In this document: piece by piece, positions 7,592 to 18,147 of the stretch
How positions within the stretch are numbered: position 1 is the stretch's first letter
How the letters are laid out: each line of letters begins with the position of its first letter
Assembly: GCF_022829295.1 (NCBI RefSeq)
Contig: NZ_JAKSYH010000252.1
Span: 1-48,710, forward strand
Length of the DNA stretch: 48,710 bases
From: Methylobacterium sp. J-088
GTDB taxonomy: Bacteria > Pseudomonadota > Alphaproteobacteria > Rhizobiales > Beijerinckiaceae
Direction of reading: 5' to 3'
Notes under the pieces: generated by a model
Told to the model about the DNA's origin: nothing
What the model saw: the letters and a program-made list of their open reading frames with translations, nothing else
The model's database searches: none
Translations under genes and position numbers: made by a program

Positions 7592-9085
7592 ATGCAGCAC
7601 GCGGGCGATGCGCAATGGGATGTGGTGGTGGTCGGCTCGGGCAATGCCGCCATGAGCGCCGGCCTCGCGGCCCTTGAGCGCGGCGCCTCGGTGCTGATGA
7701 TCGAGAAGGCCGAGCAGGATCTGGCTGGCGGCAATACGGCCTACACGGCCGGTGCCATGCGCTTCGTGTACGAGGGCAACGACGATCTGATCCCGCTGCT
7801 GGCCGATCCGGAGGATCCCCGCCTGCCGCGCACCGATTTCGGCGCCTACACGGCTGAAACGTTCGAGCGGGATCTCCTCGGCTTCAACGATGGGCGGCCG
7901 CTCTCGCGCGAGCAGCGCATCCTGATCGACGAGAGTGGCGCAGCGTTGCGCTGGCTCGGCACGCAGGGTGTGAAGTTCGAGCCGATCTATTCCCGCCAGT
8001 CCTTCGAAAAGGACGGCCGCTTCGTGTTCTGGGGCGGCCTGACGCTGGCCACGCACGATGAGGGTTTTGGCCTTGCCCGGGCGGAGCTTGAGGCCTTCGC
8101 CAAAGCCGGCGGCGAGATCCGCTATGGCTGCCCGGCCACGGGGTTGATCGCCGAGGATGGGCGGGTCGTCGGCGTGCAGACACCGCAGGGTGACGTCCGC
8201 GCCAGAGCGGTTGTGCTGGCCTGCGGCGGCTTCGAGTCGAACGCCGCGCTGCGGACACGCTACATCGGCGAGGGCTGGGACAAGGCCCGGGTCCGCGGCA
8301 CACCGCACAATCAGGGCGATGGGCTGGAGATGGCGCTGGCGCTGGGCGCGAAGGCGCACGGATTCTATGGCGGCTGCCACGCCACGCCGATGGATTTGCA
8401 CACTCCGGATTACGGCAACCTCGACCTGCCCCACGGTGAGCGCAAGCACTACCGGAAGATCTGCTACTTCCTGGGGCTGATGCTCAACGCGAACGGCGCG
8501 CGGTTCGTCGACGAGGGCAAGGACTTTCGCAATTACACCTACGCCCAGTTCGGCCGCGCCATCATGGAACAGCCCGGCCACGTGGCGTGGCAGATCTTCG
8601 ACGCCAAGGTCGATCACTTGCTCTACAGCGAGTACCGGTTCCACGACGCGCATTTCGTCGAATCCGAGACGCTGGACGGGCTCCTCGACATGCTCGACGG
8701 CATCGACAGGGATGGGGCGAAGCGGACGGTCGCGGCGTTCAACGCCGCCGTGGACCAGGCGATGCCGTTCGACCCGACCGTGAAGGACGGGCGGGGCACG
8801 AAGGGACTCGCGCTGCCGAAGTCGAACTGGGCTCAGACGATCGAGACCGGGCCGTTCAAGGCCTATCCGGTGACCGGCGGCATCACCTTCACCTACGGCG
8901 GCGTCGAGGTCGGCGACGACGGTGGCGTGAAGCGGGAGGACGGCAGCGCCATTCACGGCCTCTACGCCTGCGGCGAGATGGTGGGCGGTGTCTTCTTCAA
9001 CGGCTATCCGGGCGGCTCGGGGCTGACCTCGGGCGTGGTGTTCGGCCGGCGTGCGGGGTATGGCGCGGCGGCAGCCAAGAGCTGA
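7592..9085 (+). CDS. tcuA: FAD-dependent tricarballylate dehydrogenase-like protein (TcuA)
   Basis: Flavoprotein of the fumarate reductase/succinate dehydrogenase flavoprotein family. The closest match by eye is TcuA, which oxidises tricarballylate to cis-aconitate for entry to the TCA cycle. The FAD-binding Rossmann motif VVVVGSGNAAMSAG is at about residues 8-21, and the family C-terminal motif GGVFFNGYPGGSGLTSG is near the end. The ATG at 7592 has GGGGAG 6 nt upstream; an in-frame ATG at 7571 would add seven residues. It is transcribed away from the GntR gene. No TcuB-type Fe-S/heme electron acceptor gene is nearby, so the reoxidation partner must lie elsewhere. Related 3-ketosteroid/fumarate flavoproteins are the main alternative. 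Confidence 0.85.
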   Translation: MQHAGDAQWDVVVVGSGNAAMSAGLAALERGASVLMIEKAEQDLAGGNTAYTAGAMRFVYEGNDDLIPLLADPEDPRLPRTDFGAYTAETFERDLLGFNDGRPLSREQRILIDESGAALRWLGTQGVKFEPIYSRQSFEKDGRFVFWGGLTLATHDEGFGLARAELEAFAKAGGEIRYGCPATGLIAEDGRVVGVQTPQGDVRARAVVLACGGFESNAALRTRYIGEGWDKARVRGTPHNQGDGLEMALALGAKAHGFYGGCHATPMDLHTPDYGNLDLPHGERKHYRKICYFLGLMLNANGARFVDEGKDFRNYTYAQFGRAIMEQPGHVAWQIFDAKVDHLLYSEYRFHDAHFVESETLDGLLDMLDGIDRDGAKRTVAAFNAAVDQAMPFDPTVKDGRGTKGLALPKSNWAQTIETGPFKAYPVTGGITFTYGGVEVGDDGGVKREDGSAIHGLYACGEMVGGVFFNGYPGGSGLTSGVVFGRRAGYGAAAAKS

Positions 9086-9249
9086 AAGCGTCCCAATAAG
9101 ATCGCGACGCTCTCCCTCTGCCCTTTCCGGGGGAGGGGGCGCGGCGGCGACGTTCCGTCCGGACATGCTCAGGCTAAGCGCCTTGGTTCCTCACCTCATC
9201 CCCCATCGCCCCCTGTCCGTAGCCCCGCCGTGGGCGTAGAACCCCGGGC

Positions 9250-12200
9250 ATGCCCGCTCGACAGGCCGTCTTCACCATCACCCGCGGCGTCCCGTTCCTG
9301 CCGACGCTGGCCGAGGCGCTGCTGTCCGGCCGGCTCGTCGGGCCGGTGGCGGACGATCCGCTGGCGCTGGCTGCCGTCACCCTCTACCTGCCGACCCGCC
9401 GCGCCACCCGGGCGCTGTCCGCCATCCTGGTCGAAAGGCTCGGCCGCGATGCCCCCGGCCAGGCCACCCTGCTGCCCAGGATGATCCCGCTCGGCGAGGC
9501 CGACGAAGCGGAACTCGACCTCGCCGCCGAGCCGCTGCTGGAGGCGAATGCCGACCCGCTCAGCGCCCCGATGGCCCCGCTGGAGCGCCGGCTGATCCTC
9601 GCCCGCCTCGTCCAGGCCTGGGCCAGGACGGTGGATCGCACCCTCCTGCCGTTGGACGCCGAGGTGCCGTTCCTCGTCCCGTCCTCCCCGGCCGACGCCA
9701 TCGGTCTCGCGGGCGACCTCGAACGGCTGATGGACGCACTCACCGTCGAGGGTCTGCCCTGGTCGGAGATCGGCGCCGCCGTGGAGGCCGAGTATTCCCG
9801 CTATTTCGGCCTGACCCTCGATTTCGTGAAGATCGCCGCCGAGAACTGGCCGAGGCTGCTCGCCGAGCGGGGACTCGCCGATCCCGTCGCGCGTGCCCGC
9901 GGCCTTATCCTGGCGGAAGAGCGGCGCCTGTCGCGCGGCGTCACGCAGGATCCGGTGATCGTGGCCGGGTCGCTGGGTTCTGTCCCTGCCACCGCCCGGT
10001 TGATCGCCGCCGTGGCGAAGCTGCCCCGCGGTGCCGTAGTGCTGCCCGGTCTCGACCTCGATCTCGACGCGGCCGGCTGGGACGGTATCGACACCGGCGA
10101 GGGGTTCTCGCGGATCATCGCCCATGGCCACCCGCAGGCGGTGCCGCACCGGCTGCTTGGGCCGGACAATCTGAACCTCGCCCGCAGCGAGATCGTCGCC
10201 CTCGGCGAACCCGATCCCGGGCAGGTGGCCCGGGCCGCCCTGCTGTCGCAGGCGCTGCGGCCGGCCGACACCACGGACGCCTGGGCGGCGCTCGACCCGT
10301 CCGAGCGCGACACCACCGCCCGCCTCGGCCTCGACGGGCTGGCGCTGGTCGAGGCCGCCGACGAGCGGGAAGAGGCGCTGATCGCGGCCGTGGCGCTGCG
10401 CGAGGCCCTCCAGACGCCCGGCGCCACCGCGGCCCTGGTCACACCGGACCGGGGGCTCGCCGGTCGGGTGGCTGTGGAATTGCTGCGCTGGGGCATCGTG
10501 GCGGAGGATTCGGCGGGCCTGGCGCTGGCCGGAAGCCCGGCCGGACGTCTGGCGCGGCTGGCCGCCGAACTCGCCGCCGACCTTGCCCGCGAGCAGGCGG
10601 ACGCGATCCCGGCCCGCCTGATCGCGCTGCTCTCGCATCCGATGGCCCAGCTCGGCCTGCCGCGCGCCGACGTGGTCCGGGGCACGGCGGCCCTGGAGAT
10701 CGGCCTGTTGCGCGGCCCGGTCCCGGCGCCGGGCTTTTCGGGGTTGCGCAATGCGCTCGCCGCGGAGCGCGCCGGGCCGCCGGAGCACCGGCCCCGGGCC
10801 AAGCGACGCCTCAAGGACATCGACTGGGACCTCGCCGCCGACCTGCTCGATCGGCTCGACCACGTGTTCCAGGATTTCCCGGGGCCGGACGGCGCGGAGG
10901 ATTGCGATCTGGTGACCACGGCCGCCCGCCACCGGGAGGCCTGCGACCGTCTGGTTTCCGGGCCGGAGGACGCCCCCGAGGCCGAGTCGGACGGCTCCCT
11001 GTCCTGCCTCGACGCCCTGTTCGACGACCTGGAACTGGCCGAGCCCGGCCTGATGCCTGGTCGGTTCGACGATTACGCGACCTTCTTCACGTCGCTCGCC
11101 CGGGAGCGGGTGGTCGCCTGTTCGGGCGAGGCGCCGCATCCGCGGCTGCGCATCCTCGGCCTGCTGGAGGCGCGCCTGCTCTCGGTCGACCGGGTGGTGC
11201 TCGGCGGCCTCGACGAGGGCGTCTGGCCGGTGCGCACCCTGACCGATGCGTTCCTCAACCGGCCGATGCGCGAGCGGGTCGGCCTCAACCCGCCCGAGCG
11301 GCGGATCGGCCAGATGGCGCACGACTTCGTGCAGGCTTTGGGCTGCCGGGACGCGGTGATCACCCGGGCGCTGAAGCGCGAGGGCGCGCCGACCGTGCCG
11401 TCGCGGCTGATTCAGCGTTTGCGCGCGCTGGCCGGGGATACGAACTGGGACGCGGTGCTCGTGGCGGGCCGCCGTCTCGCCGGCCTCGCCGCCCGGCTCG
11501 ACGCCGCCCCGCCGCAGCCGCGGCTGAAGCGGCCCGCGCCGAAGCCGGATCCGGCCCTGTTCCCGCGCTCGCTCAGCGTCACCGAGATCGAGACGCTGGT
11601 GCGCGACCCCTACAGCATCTTCGCCCGCCACGTCCTCGGGCTCGATCCCCTGGACCCGCTGGCGGCGGCGCCGGGCGTCGCCACCCGCGGCTCCCTGGTC
11701 CACGAGGTCTTCGCCGAGTTCGCCCGCCGCCATCCGCGAAACCTGCCCCGGGATGCCACGGAGCGGCTGTTCGATCTCGCATTGAACGCCTTCGCGGAGA
11801 TCGAGGCGGAGTACCCGAACCTCTACGCCGAGTGGTGGCCGCGCTACCAGCGTATGGCCGGCGCCTATCTGGACTGGGAGGCGCAGCGCCGGCCCGGCCT
11901 GAGCCAGATCCATCCGGAGGTGTCGGGCCGCTGGGTGATCCCGATGGGCCGCGAGAGCTTCACGCTGCGCGCGCGGGCCGACCGGATCGAGCTGCGCCCG
12001 GACGGCAGCGCCTGCATCGTCGACTACAAGACCGGTGCCCCGCCCTCGGCGAAGATGATCTTTTCGGGGTTCTCGCCGCAGCTGACCCTGGAGGCGGCGA
12101 TGCTGATGCACGGTGCCTTCGCGGATCTGCCGAAGGTCAAGGCGCCGCCCGACCTGCTCTACATCCACGCCTCGGGCGGCCGGAAACCGTTCCTGCCGCT

Positions 12201-12414
12201 GCCGGTCAAGCCGCCCCGGGGCGAGACGCGCGACGTCGCCGCGATCGTCGCCGAGCATGCCGAGCGGCTGCGGGGCCTGATCGCGCGGTTCATGACCGGG
12301 GAGGCGGCCTACACGGCCCGGCCCTATCCGCAATACGCGAGCCAGTACGGGTCCTACGACCATCTCGCCCGGGTGCTGGAATGGTCGCTCGCCGGGGATG
12401 AGGGCGGGGAATGA
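9250..12414 (+). CDS. addB: Double-strand break repair protein AddB (alphaproteobacterial type)
   Basis: Subunit of the AddAB helicase-nuclease that resects double-strand ends up to Chi-like sites for RecA loading. The protein is 1054 residues, as usual for the alphaproteobacterial form, and starts with the typical GVPFLPTLAEALL segment. The central region carries the inactivated helicase-like fold (RILGLLEARLL...GGLDEGVWP at about 640-660). The C-terminal RecB-like nuclease has RGSLVHEVF (about 815) and the active-site DYKTG at about residue 923. The start ATG at 9250 has no strong Shine-Dalgarno. In most alphaproteobacteria addA follows directly; here a VOC gene follows, so addA must be elsewhere. 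Confidence 0.9.
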   Translation: MPARQAVFTITRGVPFLPTLAEALLSGRLVGPVADDPLALAAVTLYLPTRRATRALSAILVERLGRDAPGQATLLPRMIPLGEADEAELDLAAEPLLEANADPLSAPMAPLERRLILARLVQAWARTVDRTLLPLDAEVPFLVPSSPADAIGLAGDLERLMDALTVEGLPWSEIGAAVEAEYSRYFGLTLDFVKIAAENWPRLLAERGLADPVARARGLILAEERRLSRGVTQDPVIVAGSLGSVPATARLIAAVAKLPRGAVVLPGLDLDLDAAGWDGIDTGEGFSRIIAHGHPQAVPHRLLGPDNLNLARSEIVALGEPDPGQVARAALLSQALRPADTTDAWAALDPSERDTTARLGLDGLALVEAADEREEALIAAVALREALQTPGATAALVTPDRGLAGRVAVELLRWGIVAEDSAGLALAGSPAGRLARLAAELAADLAREQADAIPARLIALLSHPMAQLGLPRADVVRGTAALEIGLLRGPVPAPGFSGLRNALAAERAGPPEHRPRAKRRLKDIDWDLAADLLDRLDHVFQDFPGPDGAEDCDLVTTAARHREACDRLVSGPEDAPEAESDGSLSCLDALFDDLELAEPGLMPGRFDDYATFFTSLARERVVACSGEAPHPRLRILGLLEARLLSVDRVVLGGLDEGVWPVRTLTDAFLNRPMRERVGLNPPERRIGQMAHDFVQALGCRDAVITRALKREGAPTVPSRLIQRLRALAGDTNWDAVLVAGRRLAGLAARLDAAPPQPRLKRPAPKPDPALFPRSLSVTEIETLVRDPYSIFARHVLGLDPLDPLAAAPGVATRGSLVHEVFAEFARRHPRNLPRDATERLFDLALNAFAEIEAEYPNLYAEWWPRYQRMAGAYLDWEAQRRPGLSQIHPEVSGRWVIPMGRESFTLRARADRIELRPDGSACIVDYKTGAPPSAKMIFSGFSPQLTLEAAMLMHGAFADLPKVKAPPDLLYIHASGGRKPFLPLPVKPPRGETRDVAAIVAEHAERLRGLIARFMTGEAAYTARPYPQYASQYGSYDHLARVLEWSLAGDEGGE

Positions 12415-12523
12415 GCCGGCGTTCCCGCGAATCGCGGTCGGATCAGGGTCGGCCCGGGTTGCGGTTGCGGGAATGCTGGCCTTGCGCCGCTCCTGGCCAC
12501 CCGATGCACGCCGGAGCGGTTCG

Positions 12524-13015
12524 ATGACCGAGGCGAACCCTCTGACCGATCCGGCCGCTCGGGCGCGATCCCCCGGCTCGGGCGGTGCGCCGCAGGGTGG
12601 CATCGGAGCGCTTGTGCCGGAGCTGTCCGTGACCGATCTCGATGCGAGCCTGCGCTTCTGGTGCGGATTGCTCGGCTTCGCGGTCGCGTACGATCGCCCG
12701 GCCGCGCGCTTCGCCTTCCTGACGCGCGGCGCCGCGCAGATCATGCTGTGCCAACGCAACGGCAGCTGGGAAGCCGCCGCGCTGGACTATCCGCTTGGCC
12801 GGGGCATGAATCTGCAGACGATGATCGAGCCGCTGGATCCGGTCCTCGCTGCGCTCGAAGCAGCGGGCTGGCCGCTGTTCGAGGCGCCGAGCGCGGCTTG
12901 GTATCGGGTCGGAGACGTGGAACACGGCCAGCGGGAATGCCTCGTGCAGGATCCGGACGGGTATCTCGTCCGCCTCGCTGAGAATCTGGGCATTCGCGCT
13001 CCGGCAGACGGTTGA
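12524..13015 (+). CDS. VOC superfamily (glyoxalase/bleomycin resistance-like) protein
   Basis: Small cytoplasmic protein of about 163 residues with the vicinal-oxygen-chelate fold: VPELSVTDLDASLRFWCGLLGF is the first beta-alpha unit and ECLVQDPDGYLVRLAENLG the last strand with its metal-ligand Glu-like position. Bleomycin/glycopeptide-binding and small-molecule lyase functions are all known in this fold; none can be assigned. The frame is open upstream into addB, but the ATG at 12524 is preferred because GGAG lies 8 nt before it and the upstream residues are unlike the family. It may be read through from addB. Confidence 0.75.
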   Translation: MTEANPLTDPAARARSPGSGGAPQGGIGALVPELSVTDLDASLRFWCGLLGFAVAYDRPAARFAFLTRGAAQIMLCQRNGSWEAAALDYPLGRGMNLQTMIEPLDPVLAALEAAGWPLFEAPSAAWYRVGDVEHGQRECLVQDPDGYLVRLAENLGIRAPADG

Positions 13016-13090
13016 GGCGTTCGCGCCAGCAAACCCGGCCGGCATTTTTCCCCTCCCCGCAAGGGGCTACCGGATTCACACATTTTGGTC

Positions 13091-13127
13091 GGAAAGCAGA
13101 CGCGCGGAGTTGGCGCGTCTGCTTTCC
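13091..13127. other. Perfect 15-bp inverted repeat
   Basis: Arms at 13091-13105 and 13113-13127 (GGAAAGCAGACGCGC and its complement) enclose a 7-nt loop. It lies between the converging ends of the VOC gene and the acyl-CoA dehydrogenase gene. No T-run follows on either strand, so it is not a classic intrinsic terminator, although its position suggests transcript-end stabilisation. Confidence 0.7.
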
Positions 13128-13232
13128 AAAGAGAGACGTTTGAAGATCGTAGCCGCAAGGGGAGGAGCGCGCGTCTGAACCGGCGATGCGTGAACAATCG
13201 TACCCGCAGCGAAAGAACGACCCGTCACCCCC

Positions 13233-14462
<1,230 letters not shown>

Positions 14463-14573
14463 GGGGATCCTCGCCTGCAGGGTTGCGTGGAGCCTCGCGG
14501 GCTCGCGCTTGGCGACACAGTAGACCCGCACCGGCCGTCGTCCAACGCGCGCGGTGACGCCGGGGCGCCGTCG

Positions 14574-15503
14574 TCACGCCCGGCCGAGGAGCATCAGCCA
14601 CGCCAGGGTCGTGAGCGGCGCCAGCAGGGTGGACACCAGCACGGAGGCCGCCACCATTCCGGTCTCGGTCCGGTAGCGGGCCGCCAGCAGGTAGGCGTTG
14701 ATCCCCACCGGCATGGCGGCGAACAGCGTGGCGACCCCGGCATAGGCCGGAGGCATGTTGAAGACGTGGAAGGCCAGGACCCACACCGCCAGCGGGTGTA
14801 GAATAGTCTTCAGCAGCGCGATCACCAGCGCGCCCTTGAGATCGAACAGAACCCGGTAGCGCTTCAGCCCGGCGCCGAGCGCCACCAGCGCGCAGGTCGA
14901 GGCGGTGCCCGCGAAGGCATCGATCAGGGATCGGACCATCCCGGCGGGGGTGACACCCAGGCTCTTCATGGCCATGCCGACGAGGAGCGCCACGAAGATC
15001 GGGTTCTTCAGCAGCACCAGGGCGAGGCCCCGGATCCGCGCCAGGATCGGCAGGCCGGAATCGGACTCGATCAGGAAGGTTGCGCTGCCCATCATCAGCG
15101 GCAGATGGACGGCGAGCAGCATGAACAGCGGGAACGCGCCGTCCTCGCCGTAGGCCTGGAGGATCATCGGCACGCCGACGAACACGGTGTTCGATTGGCT
15201 CGCCGCGAAGCCGTGCAGGATCGCGCCCCGCCGCTCGATCCCGGCGCGCCGCCGGGCGATCAGCGTGCCGGCGAACCACGACAGGCCGGCACCGCCGAAA
15301 TACGAGACCCAGTAGGACCACGCCACGGTGCCGCTCATGCCCGGCTTCGTCAGCGTCGCGATGATCAGTGCCGGCACGGCGACCGCGAAGACGTATTCCG
15401 ACAGGCCCTCGCTGACCTTGTCGGAGAGCAGACCCGCCAGCGCCGCGATCCAGCCGATCAGGACGATCCCGAAGATCGGAGCGATGATGGCGAGGGCGTT
15501 CAC
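14574..15503 (-). CDS. AEC family transporter (auxin efflux carrier-like)
   Basis: Inner-membrane carrier of about 309 residues with roughly ten hydrophobic helices in two five-helix halves (IIAPIFGIVLIGWIAALAGLL at the N-terminus, LAPLTTLAWLMLLGRA at the C-terminus). The N-terminal IAPIFGIVLIGW and the mid-protein GFAASQSNTVFVGVPM are typical of bacterial AEC/MdcF-like proteins, which often move malonate or other dicarboxylates. The start is uncertain: a GTG at 15503 sits right before the first helix, and an in-frame GTG at 15548 would add 15 residues. It lies upstream of gcdH on the same strand (111-nt gap), so co-expression is possible. Substrate unknown. Confidence 0.82.
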   Translation of the reverse strand: MNALAIIAPIFGIVLIGWIAALAGLLSDKVSEGLSEYVFAVAVPALIIATLTKPGMSGTVAWSYWVSYFGGAGLSWFAGTLIARRRAGIERRGAILHGFAASQSNTVFVGVPMILQAYGEDGAFPLFMLLAVHLPLMMGSATFLIESDSGLPILARIRGLALVLLKNPIFVALLVGMAMKSLGVTPAGMVRSLIDAFAGTASTCALVALGAGLKRYRVLFDLKGALVIALLKTILHPLAVWVLAFHVFNMPPAYAGVATLFAAMPVGINAYLLAARYRTETGMVAASVLVSTLLAPLTTLAWLMLLGRA

Positions 15504-15585
15504 GGATCCGGGCGGCGTGTTGAGGGGCTGGACTTCGGCCCATAGCACGCGTTCGCCGGCTCGCGCGCCGGCGCCTAGGACATAC

Positions 15586-15605
15586 GCCGGCGGCTGGCCG
15601 CCGGC
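15586..15605 (-). terminator. GC hairpin at the end of the small exported-protein gene
   Basis: A perfect 8-bp stem GCCGGCGG/CCGCCGGC with a 4-nt loop directly adjoins the TAG stop of the minus-strand gene at 15606. There is no U-tract on either side, so it may be a pause or 3'-protecting hairpin rather than a true intrinsic terminator. Confidence 0.45.
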
Positions 15606-16070
15606 CTACTTGCCGTCCAGCACCTTCATGGGGTTCGTGCGCTGGCTCGCCGGGGGCTCCTTGGTGAGGTTGGCGCCGCCTTCCCGCTGCGCCTTCACGT
15701 CCCGCGGCGACCCGGGGCCGCCGACGGCCGCGCCGCCGTCGTTGCTCTGGGTCGGGACCGTGCCCGAGGCGAGTTCGAGGCAGGTCACCATCTCGACGTA
15801 GGAGGGGTAGCCGCCCGCCTTGAACTGGTTCTGGCACTGCCGCTTGGCCGCCGGGGTGTAGTTGTCCCAGTGCCGAGCGGCCTCCTTCTTGGCCTCCCGC
15901 TCCGAGCGGAGGCAGCCGTCGTAATTGGCCTGATCGCTGATCGACGTGTTGGCGACCTGCGCCGAACGGCAGGTTTGCTCGACATCAAGATTTGGAACAG
16001 CGTCGGCTCGGGCAGGTCCGGCGATGACGCCGAGCAGGAGGGCGGCAAGGGCGGAGGACGTCGGCTTCAT
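15606..16070 (-). CDS. Small exported protein of unknown function
   Basis: A 154-residue protein with a clear signal peptide (MKPTSSALAALLLGVIAGPARA, cleaved before DAVPN). The mature part has four Cys (in EQTCRSA, YDGCLRS, KRQCQNQ, MVTCLEL), a pattern compatible with two disulfides, followed by a low-complexity Gly/Pro/Ser-rich tail. Similar short periplasmic proteins are widespread in Rhizobiales, but no function is known to me. It is preceded by a long intergenic region shared with the divergent chemoreceptor and ends in a GC hairpin. Confidence 0.75.
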   Translation of the reverse strand: MKPTSSALAALLLGVIAGPARADAVPNLDVEQTCRSAQVANTSISDQANYDGCLRSEREAKKEAARHWDNYTPAAKRQCQNQFKAGGYPSYVEMVTCLELASGTVPTQSNDGGAAVGGPGSPRDVKAQREGGANLTKEPPASQRTNPMKVLDGK

Positions 16071-16433
16071 GGTGGTCGTGACTCGCGAGAGAGGGAGGCC
16101 CGCGGAAGGCTACCCGGTCAGAACGCGCCAATCTGCCTTTCGGCACCCGCCAGCGGCAACGGCGCCGCGCGGATCTCCGTGTCACCCTTCGGGGGCGCCT
16201 GAATTGGGCGATACAGTCCCTCTGACCCGGGTGCCGCCCACTGGAGATGCCAGATGTACAAATACTCGTTTGGGCTTACAATATAGATATTAGTAAATTG
16301 ATATTGGGTTCGCGTGGCGTGATGGCGTGATCACCAAGACAGCACGCAATAAAGTATCAGCTTGAATGTTGTAAAAACTAGAAATCAGGTCGGTATGGCC
16401 CTATGGCATCACGTCTATGTCGGGGGAGCGAAC
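16071..16433. other. Divergent intergenic region before the chemoreceptor
   Basis: No gene was seen. Bases 16250-16310 form an AT-rich stretch (repeated ATAT/TAAATT motifs), the likely promoter zone for the chemoreceptor or the divergent exported-protein gene. No clear consensus could be fixed by eye. Confidence 0.4.
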
Positions 16434-18107
16434 ATGATGAGGGTCGATACGATCAAAGGGCGACTGATTGTTCTGCTGACCCTGCTCGGAACCCTCCTGC
16501 TGGCTTCCGTCGTGATCGGTCAGCTGGCCCTGTTCGGCAGCAACGACAGTCTCCGGTCGGCGTACGAGGATCGCGTGGTGCCGCTCAGCCAGTTTCTGGG
16601 CATCCGCGAGGCATACGACCGGATCGTCGACGCCTCGCGCGAGGTGCGGGAACAGGCTGCCAAGCCCCACGAGGCCGCGGGCCGCATCGAGGCCGGCTTG
16701 GCCAACCTCAACCAGCAATGGGCGGCTTATCTCGCAACCAAGCTCACGCCGGAGGAGAAGCGGCTGGCGGCCGACATGCAGGCGCAGATCGATCGGAACG
16801 CGGCGATCGTTGCCGGAATCCTGGAGCGGCTCCGGGCAGGAAACCTCGACGGCTACAGCACGGCGCATCTCGGCCTCAACCAGATGATGGCGCCGACCGT
16901 CGCGGCCCTGTCGAAGCTGACGGACCTGCAACTCCGGGCGACGCGCGCCGAGTACGAGGATGCGCGGGAGGCGGCGTCTCAGGCCAGACTGATCCTGATC
17001 GCTTTCCTGGCGGCGGCGGGCTGGGCCCTTCTGTTCGGCCTGCACACCGTGTTGATCCGCGTGATCCGTCCCCTCGATCACACCACTGCCCTGATGGGCC
17101 GGCTGGCCGCCGGTGATCTGACCGCGACCGTCACCGGAGGCGAACGGCGGGATGAGGTCGGCGCGATGATCCGGTCCGTGCAGATCTTCAAGGATGCGAT
17201 GGTGGCCAAACAGGCGACCGACGAAGCCGCCGCCGTCGAGACCGAAGCCAAGACACGCCGCGCCGCTTTGCTCGATCAGATCACCTCACGCTTCGAGGAT
17301 ACGATTTCGGCCTTGACCCTGAGCTTGGCGGAAGCGGCTGGCGACATGGAGGTCACCGCCCGGACCATGACGGGCGTGGCGGACCAAGCCACCCAGCAGG
17401 CCGTGACGGTCGCCGGCGCTGCCGAGCAAACCTCCGGCAACATGCAGACCGTGGCATCCGCGACCGAGGAGATGGCAGCCTCCGTGCAGGAGATCGTCGA
17501 GCAGGTGACCCACTCGGCGCAGATCGCCGAACAGGCGGTCGAGGGCGCGACGCGCAGCGGCGCCACGGTCCGCCGCCTGGCCTCCACGGCTGGCCGCATC
17601 GCCACCTTCGTGGACGTGATCGCCAACATCGCCAGCCAGACCAACCTGCTGGCGCTGAACGCGACGATCGAGGCGGCGCGGGCGGGGGACGCCGGGCGGG
17701 GCTTCGCGGTGGTCGCCGGCGAGGTCAAGGAACTGGCCGAGCAGACCGCGAAGGCCACCGGTGAGATCGGTGAGCGGATCGGCGAGATCCAGAGCGCCAC
17801 CGACGAGGCGGTCGTTGAGATCGCGGCGATCAGCCGGATCATCGGCGAGATGTCGCGCTACGCGACGGCTGTCGCCGCAGCGATGGATGAGCAGGGCGCG
17901 GCGACCCGGGAGATCACCCGCAACGTGCAGGAGGCGTCCCGCGGCACCGAGGACGTGACCCGGAACATCGCGGGTGTCCGCGCGGGAGCGAGCCGGACCG
18001 GCGAGGCCGCCGCCCAGGTTCTGAGTGCGGCGCAGGGCCTGTCGCGGCATTCCGAAAGTCTGACGCAGGAAGTCGGCACGTTCCTCGGCAGCGTGAAGGC
18101 TGCCTGA
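16434..18107 (+). CDS. Methyl-accepting chemotaxis protein
   Basis: Transmembrane chemoreceptor of about 557 residues that signals through CheW/CheA. Domain order: TM1 at about residues 10-32, a short helical periplasmic sensor of roughly 155 residues (four-helix-bundle type), TM2 at about 187-207, HAMP (IRPLDHTTALMGRLAAGDL onward), then the coiled-coil signalling domain with the hairpin tip ANIASQTNLLALNATIEAA at about 395-413. There is no C-terminal NWETF-like tether for CheR/CheB. The ATG at 16434 follows GGGGGAG by 5 nt; the frame is open 24 codons further upstream. The ligand is unknown. No other chemotaxis gene is adjacent, so this is an orphan receptor. Confidence 0.92.
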   Translation: MMRVDTIKGRLIVLLTLLGTLLLASVVIGQLALFGSNDSLRSAYEDRVVPLSQFLGIREAYDRIVDASREVREQAAKPHEAAGRIEAGLANLNQQWAAYLATKLTPEEKRLAADMQAQIDRNAAIVAGILERLRAGNLDGYSTAHLGLNQMMAPTVAALSKLTDLQLRATRAEYEDAREAASQARLILIAFLAAAGWALLFGLHTVLIRVIRPLDHTTALMGRLAAGDLTATVTGGERRDEVGAMIRSVQIFKDAMVAKQATDEAAAVETEAKTRRAALLDQITSRFEDTISALTLSLAEAAGDMEVTARTMTGVADQATQQAVTVAGAAEQTSGNMQTVASATEEMAASVQEIVEQVTHSAQIAEQAVEGATRSGATVRRLASTAGRIATFVDVIANIASQTNLLALNATIEAARAGDAGRGFAVVAGEVKELAEQTAKATGEIGERIGEIQSATDEAVVEIAAISRIIGEMSRYATAVAAAMDEQGAATREITRNVQEASRGTEDVTRNIAGVRAGASRTGEAAAQVLSAAQGLSRHSESLTQEVGTFLGSVKAA

Positions 18108-18147
18108 GCGAGCGAGCCGCCGCGCGTAGTTCCGCGACACGGACTGG

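Noticed and set aside
9196..12759. 1187-codon open frame on the minus strand across addB
   Set aside because: Antisense shadow of addB; composition is Arg/Gly/His-rich and no family is seen.
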